From NCBI GenBank assembly GCA_037576215.1, contig JBANDB010000006.1, forward strand, positions 4,464,001-4,528,000: a stretch of 64,000 nt of DNA. The letters are read 5' to 3'. A program made the position numbers and the translations under genes. Numbering within the stretch: the stretch's first letter is position 1; the number at the start of each line of letters is the position of its first letter. Positions 58,571-64,000 of this stretch are shown here, in pieces. Below the pieces are notes generated by a model, which had not been told where the DNA came from, did no database searches, and saw nothing but the letters and a program-made list of their open reading frames with translations. This stretch comes from Armillaria gallica (taxonomy: Eukaryota > Basidiomycota > Agaricomycetes > Agaricales > Physalacriaceae).

Positions 58571-59519
58571 TCATTAGGAACTCTGAAATACCAACAAAAT
58601 GGACGCCAGGCTGTTGTCTTTGCACGATCACTGTCCGCGTACCAGAATTTAAATTTAAATTTTTGCACGATGATGACGACGCGACCTTCTTGGCTTCTCT
58701 CCACGACTACGGCGGTCCGACCACACCTTTAAACACGGGCTCTGTGCTGCGCCTAGTCTCAGAGGGGGTATTATGGTTTCTCACGACGACTGTCACCGCC
58801 CTTTTCTCTTGTGATCTCCATCGATGTTCGCTCCTCCCTCGCCCTTTCGTGGTCTTCATGGGCAGTTTGAGTATCTCGCTGAAGTTGCCGATGCAAGTTC
58901 TGTCAACTCTTACAGTCCTCAGTATCGAGCATTCGTCGGATGGATCTCAAATGACGCTGCCCTCCGTTAACAGAGCAGAAATTTGCTCATCGTTCCGCAC
59001 AGTATCATCTGAGGAACATCATGACATGTAAAGCTCAAATGAAACGATACTACTCGCCGCCGGCATCCTCCTAAACGTTTGGCTTCTGCTTCTCCGCTTC
59101 GAGTCGATAAGGCAGGCAAGGGTCTTGCATCGAGAATCGCGTGGGGTCCCTCCCTGTGAAGGGTTCTACATTGACTCTTACCTCACTTCTGGCATCCTCG
59201 ATATTGATGTCGCTGAATTTCGACATGCTTTTCTTCGACACCTCGCTCCGAGCGTTCATACATGCAGACACAGGTTGACTGCATCAATGAATCCGTGTAG
59301 TGAAGAGACGAAAGATTCGCCAAGCCCGTTTTTCCTCGTTCCAAAACCAACCCTGCTCTCATTCTCGTTTATCACGTCGCAGCTTGTGGTGGAATTCAGC
59401 TGCTGATTAATGTCGTTTGGTGCAATCCATTCCCTCATCTCCAGCTTCTCAGAGGCGCATATCAATTGAAGCCGAGTCACTGCCAGACGAAGCCCTTCCT
59501 CCACTCGCCTTGCTTCACA
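58571..59519. other. 5' side of TRANK relic, F-box part not recognisable
   Basis: A plus-strand frame 58663-59031 (122 codons) and another at 59125-59406 have no recognised domain. By position this interval should hold the F-box part present in the 44.8 kb gene, but no F-box or leucine-rich pattern could be seen. Confidence 0.4.
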
Positions 59520-60290
59520 CCGGTTCATTTTTTGGTATAGATTCCAGCTTGACCATCTTCACGAGACTGTTCATCCGCTCCACCATGTATTCGGTTCCAT
59601 CTCCGATCTTGATCTTTCCACAATCTCGGAAGTGTGAACATCGTCAAAGATTGCGTGCGAACACTTACTTCCAGACGGGTGTTTTATCCCAAAACGACTT
59701 CCCGAATAGGCATGATGCGGGTAACTACTTTGGCCTACATTTTTGACCAAAGTCAAGCGGACCATCTTGGAAATGCGGCATATCTCAGCGCGTGCCCTCC
59801 ACCTATGTACATCCATCGCGGTGGTTCCGCCATCCTACCGGAGTCTCTGGCCGCGACGTCTGGGACTTATCAAATGCGGAGACTGTTCATTGGGAAGAAA
59901 AGTTTGTGGATTATCGATGTCATTCCGATACGAGATATGACAGCCCCGGAACCCACAGAAAGAGAGATTGCCGCTACGTCCTCAATCCAGCAGGTATACA
60001 GAAACATCTTCCATTGTCGACGAGGTGCTGCCAAGAGAGGGAAAGCAGGCCTTCACATGGAAATATACGCCTCATGTGCTACAGAGGTATCCCGGTTGGT
60101 GTTAACCTCGGGCGATATCTTCATCTCTTTTTGGGCCCGCTGCCGCACATCCTACTCTGTCTCGAGGTAGTTCGCGCCGATACACTCAACCAGAGGAAGA
60201 AGATGAAGAAGTGCGTAGTCAAACGAGTACGATGCACTCGATGACCTGTTAGCACAGACGAAGTACGTATTACTAGCCCTTCTACTGACG
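59520..60290 (+). pseudogene. TRANK1-like C-terminal relic with internal deletion
   Basis: 59533-59880 aligns with 47507-47850 of the intact fusion gene: HHVFGSISDLDLSTIS, VNIVKDCVRTLTSRRVFYP, MMRVTTLAYIFDQSQADHLG and GGSAILPESLAATSG. Sequence then jumps to text aligned with 48895-49150: TEREIAATSSIQQVYRNIFH, RRGAAKRGKAGLHMEIYAS and the FLGPLPHIL-type end in a shifted frame. About 1 kb equivalent to exons 5 to early 9 is missing. A one-base change disrupts the frame near 59545, and the final frames shift again. Confidence 0.8.
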
Positions 60291-61127
60291 ATAACTGATC
60301 CTATTCGCCACTTGTTCAGATAAGATGATACCGAGGATCCAGAGCATGAACGCCTTCCAACCATACTCGAAATGGCGCGCTTGAGATCTGTACAGGTGAA
60401 GTAAAATATCTCATAGGACTTTTACTGAATCACGGTTTGTGTATCTATGCATAGGATCCGTCAATTTAATAAGCGTGTTGATGCTGACAGAAGACGTACC
60501 AGTGTAAAAAGCAGGGTATAAGCAGGGGAAAGACACAAGGAGATTGCTATTGGGCAAGACCAGCCACCACCATGAGCCGTTGCCGAGAAGAAAAGGCTTG
60601 TTTGGAGAGAACCAAGACTTTGAGGGAAAACTAAACCCGGCTAGCCATTTCGATAGCCTGCGAACATGGTCTTTTCTTGCAGATACGGCGAGGAAGGTGC
60701 AGTTAGTTGAACGTGCACCTTGGTCTTACCTCTGAGGGATTTGATAGCCACGAGATCTAAAACGAGGAGCAAATAGGGAGGAATAATAATTCAGATTTAC
60801 CGAGATCCACCTGCATCGTCAATATCAGTATTCATATTTCAGTATCTGTGTGCGCCTCGATCGTATTCCCCGTCCTTCCTCTCTCCTTGATTCATTCCCA
60901 ACGTTGACTCAAGAAGGACACAATGAGAGGGATATGGACGACACATTGACATCTTGGGCGCACTGAATTCAAGGAGCCAGGACTGGGAGACAGAATGAGA
61001 GCAAAGTCGTGATGGTGAAAGGGAGGGATTATTGCAGAGAATGTCATGATGATAGTCAGACGGAGGGATTGCTCGGGTTTTCCCGACGCGTTGTAAGGTT
61101 GACCTCTTTGTTTCGTTCAACTGTGTT
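60291..61127. other. intergenic in block 3
   Basis: No gene is seen. 60780-60845 matches 50083-50180 and 60950-61090 matches 54600-54720, so this stretch is assembled from flanks of the recurring blocks. Confidence 0.5.
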
Positions 61128-61279
61128 CCTCATCCTGACAATGATCATCGGCGAGCGGTTGCAGTAGCCTGATATCGTGGTAACACCTCTTCAAGCTTCA
61201 AGAGCCACGGCGTCACTGTTTTCACATCTCCGAGTGACTATCGACACTCTACAAGCAATTGTGTCTTTGTGCCACGTCT

Positions 61280-62060
61280 CCAAGCGGATAAAGCAGTCTT
61301 CCGGACTCCCAGTGGCCAATTCCACTGCTCCATTCTGGTGGATCCCAGCATCGCCCACCCAAAAAGAAGGCTCGTCTGTAGCCTTGCCAGCATGCGTGGA
61401 CGTGATTATCGGGTGTCGGATAATGGGCACGGCGTTTGCGCGTACGCTCCTTGATTCGGACAGGCCATTGGAGGTTGTGATGTTGGAAGCGAGGGATGTG
61501 GAATGGAGGATATATTACACCATGTTTGAACTGGGGTACGACGGAGGGACCGGCAGGGATGCAGCATGCAGACGGGGTGTGCGGGATCATCTCGACGACG
61601 GGCGGGACGGTGCATCCATATCAGCTCGTTATGGGAATCCTATCGCAGCTACTCAAGTTCAAGACGTACTCTTCATTCCGGCTGTACACGTTCACACACC
61701 TGCGGTGACATTCGTGCCAAATATATCGTAACTCGTTCACGCAACCAATGGATGGACGACCCATCTCTTCGCGCTAATGGGGGAAAGAATTGTTTCCATG
61801 CGAGGGAATATGACGGCACAGCGCACTGGAACTGGCTTGGACGATGGATGGCTCGGTATGCGGTCGTTTCTGCTATACCCAAGCGCGTCTGAGCGTCGAT
61901 GGGACTACCTCACCCAATAACTGCCTGATTCTGCGACACTCGGCGAGAACCCGCACGCGTTTATGTTTGGTGGTGGTATCAAGATGGACACCGTGTCCTT
62001 CTTTGACGCTGTTGGATGTGCTGATGACAAGTTTGTTATACCTTGGTGGGGTACTTTGCA
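61280..62060 (+). pseudogene. FAD-dependent (DAO-type) oxidoreductase, copy f
   Basis: The N-terminal part is longest here: FWWIPASPTQKEGSSVALPA, then VDVIIGCRIMGTAFARTLLD, SDRPLEVVMLEARDVEW. The dinucleotide-binding turn reads GCRIMG instead of GxGxxG, so FAD binding would be lost even if the frame were open. A deletion removes roughly 90 residues between the ARD text and GTTEGPAGMQHADGVCG at about 61530-61590. Frameshifts follow, with HPYQLVMGILSQLLKF in a second frame and FMFGGGIKMDTVSFFDAVGC-type text at 61963-62025 in a third. The remainder is replaced by the linker shared with copy b. Confidence 0.8.
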
Positions 62061-62422
62061 TGAGAATATGTTGCCAATTCAATTACTCCTGATGTCAACG
62101 GAGCAAAGTTCGTGATCCAAGAATGTATTATATGTAAGCGAAACAGTGACACACACTGATTCGAGGTGATAACATTCTAGGTAGAACCTTGTTGTAACTA
62201 CACCCCACCGAGGTTCTCCTTGTATACATCTAGTAGTAACAGGATGAGCACACGTCGTATGTGCCATCACTTTCCTTCTGCTTCAGGTCTTCGTTCTGAC
62301 CGGAACGGTTAGCGCTCCACTGGCGACGGGCTTTGATTCAAGATGATGGCTATGCAAATCCTTCGCGCAGAGGCAACAAGGTATGTAGCTGTAAAATCCC
62401 ATAGAAATATACTGAATAACAG

Positions 62423-64000
62423 TATCATTGAGAAAGACAGACTATTCAAATCTCTCCGACATCACCATCATCGCTCCCATTGAAGACGGCTTGTCGATCG
62501 AAGATATCAAAGTCCCAAATCAACGAGCCTATACAGGTTCAAAGCCTGTCATACCATCCTCTCTCGCTGACACCCCCAGCGCCAGCCTCGGCGTTGATAG
62601 ACTAATGACGACGTTGAACAGTACTCTTGGCACCGAATACGACCTCACCCCTTCTCTTTCATCCCTTCTCGAAGTGTACATCTCGAATAAATATGATTTT
62701 GGCACCATATATGGTTATCTCCGCCCCATATGGTTTGACTGCAACTTGAAGGACGTCGAGGATTCACTGCACACCTCTGAAGCGATGGACCTCAGAATAC
62801 GACAAGAAGCGGTGGTTGATGGCCAGATCACCTCCAAGGGACTGTTCATGGCCCCTAGGCGCGTCTGGGATCTCTTCAGCAATAGGGTGGTGCCTTGGTG
62901 GGTTGCCTTGCATACACCATGGGGAATATCACATGCCTGGCTGGATATCAGCCATCGCAAAAATGTCCTCACTTCCATCAATGGACATGGATGGCCCGTG
63001 CCCATTCCAAAAGACATCAATCTTGATCTCGTTCGTATTGAAATGCTGAATCTCGGAGCAGAGTATGCATGGCTGGATGTCCTCTGTCTGAGGCAGGAAG
63101 GGGGGCAAAATGAGGAGCTGCGTGCGGAGGAGTGGATGTTGGATGTGCCCAATATCGGAAATGCATATGTCTTAGAAAAGGTGGTTTGCTACTTCAATGG
63201 GCTTGGATGGCCCTTGGAGCGTGGTTTCGATTTCGATAGTGCTCGGAGTTGGTTCAAACGTACATGGACGTTGCAGGAGACGAGTGACAATTGGACGATA
63301 GGCGGGGATACCGGCGACGAGATGTTGAATGATGAAGTACGGAAAAGATTCAAGTCACAACTGGTATCTATGGAAGCGGCCGGTTTTTCTTCCTTGCTCG
63401 AAGTGACCAGCTGGCTATCGCTGTTGCAGAATCGCACATCCGAGAAGGACATGGATAAAGTTGCAGCACTGACATACTTTTTGGCGTTGAACGGCACACA
63501 AGCACACAATGAAACACGGCCCACTACATCTATCACTCACGATTTTACAAAGATCGACCCCAATTCAAACGATACTTCCATCGGAACAGGTGATCCAGCC
63601 TCGACCACAGCACCGGCATACTCTGAGTTGGAGTCTGCTGAAGATGCTTGGACAGCTCTAGTGAAGGTGATGTGGCGGTATCATCGTTCAGAGATACTCT
63701 TTTTGTATCATGAACCTGGGCCTGAAAAGAATATATGGAGACCATCATGGCAGCAGGCTATGAACTGGGATATGCAAAGTATCTCATATGTTTCCTACTC
63801 ATTTCCTCTCGGGCATGTTGATCACGATATGAAGATGGGTACCTATTCATACACTGGCCGGTGCATTCAATCGGCACAGGTGCAAGGGTTGGCCACGCCA
63901 GGAGCGGCGCCCCGCAAAGGATGCTTGATTGTCCAAACCCGATCCTGGTACAGAGGGAAGCATCAATATCGATACAAAATTTCCGCTGACCATCAATACC
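62423..64000 (+). CDS. HET-domain protein, copy D, open to the window edge
   Basis: From the acceptor AACAG at 62418-62422 a single frame runs without a stop to base 64000 (about 526 codons). Order: SLADTPSASLGVDRLM, RRVWDLFSNRVVPWW, GISHAWLDISHRKNVL, AEYAWLDVLCLRQEGG (about residue 216) and SWFKRTWTLQETSDNW (about 276). The conserved C-terminal region, open across the site of the copy C frameshift, reads NSNDTSIGTGDP. The three HET motifs are present. The short upstream exon of copy C is degraded here (its ATG codon reads GCG and an upstream codon is TGA), so the start is uncertain. The first in-frame ATG is at about 62605. It is the best candidate for a functional family member, lying about 370 bp after DAO copy f. 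The end lies outside the window. Confidence 0.8.

Larger units (their letters stand above)
61128..64000. repeat. DAO-HET duplicated segment, copy 2 (runs off the window)
   Basis: This is collinear with 33840-37096. The match starts at GACAATGATCATCG (61137) and continues through the DAO pseudogene, the linker and the HET gene to the window end. Confidence 0.85.

Noticed and set aside
29600..62060. DAO copies as retrogenes
   Set aside because: They are duplicated with flanking non-coding DNA and neighbouring genes, have no poly-A tails, and neighbouring relics retain introns.
1..64000. CRISPR array, rRNA or tRNA genes
   Set aside because: No evenly spaced identical repeats with unique spacers, no rRNA-like text, and no GGTTCGA-type B box in a cloverleaf context; the one at about 12990 belongs to the minisatellite.

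Overview
The window looks like nuclear DNA of an Agaricomycete (mushroom-forming basidiomycete). The evidence is many 42-81 nt GT-AG introns, a KDZ-transposon CxC2 protein, a fungal TRANK1-like protein, agaric-type F-box/LRR and HET proteins, and psi-producing-oxygenase, SEC31 and ASA1 relics that keep fungal-size introns. It is gene-poor and rich in repeats. Only two gene models splice cleanly from start to stop: a hAT transposase (16825-19848, ten exons, 848 aa) and an F-box/TRANK1-like fusion gene (44826-49557, ten exons, 1422 aa). A HET-domain gene at the right edge is open but cut off by the window end.

Layout. 1-9.5 kb: AT-rich, mostly unassigned DNA with a pentanucleotide repeat, a diverged local repeat and a small FAD-oxidoreductase relic. 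9.6-10.7 kb: HET copy A, lacking its 5' part. 11.4-12.6 kb: an unrecognised spliced relic. 12.8-13.2 kb: a minisatellite. 14.2-15.05 kb: a SEC31 N-terminal pseudogene that keeps its introns. 16.8-19.8 kb: hAT transposase. 20.2-24.0 kb: a nest of AT-rich repeats holding three hAT-type MITEs with 8-bp target-site duplications, an empty insertion site, and two nearly identical 114-nt GC-rich foldback elements. 24-27.7 kb: unassigned.

27.7-64 kb is built from recurring gene blocks: minus-strand FAD (DAO-type) oxidoreductase, ASA1 (WD40) fragment, F-box and/or TRANK-like sequence, plus-strand DAO, then HET. The full order is seen at 29.6-37.1 kb and again at 54.7-64.0 kb. A partial version at 39.4-50.1 kb carries the intact F-box/TRANK gene. 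Between blocks two and three lie a truncated KDZ CxC2 gene (50.5-51.5 kb), an unrecognised minus-strand pair of exons, and a psi-producing-oxygenase pseudogene (52.3-53.7 kb).

Most of these genes are broken by stops, frameshifts, deletions or truncation. The relics keep introns at expected positions, so they arose by DNA duplication or capture and not by reverse transcription. No tRNA, rRNA or CRISPR array was seen. All assignments rest on reading translations by eye against remembered family features; no database search was run.
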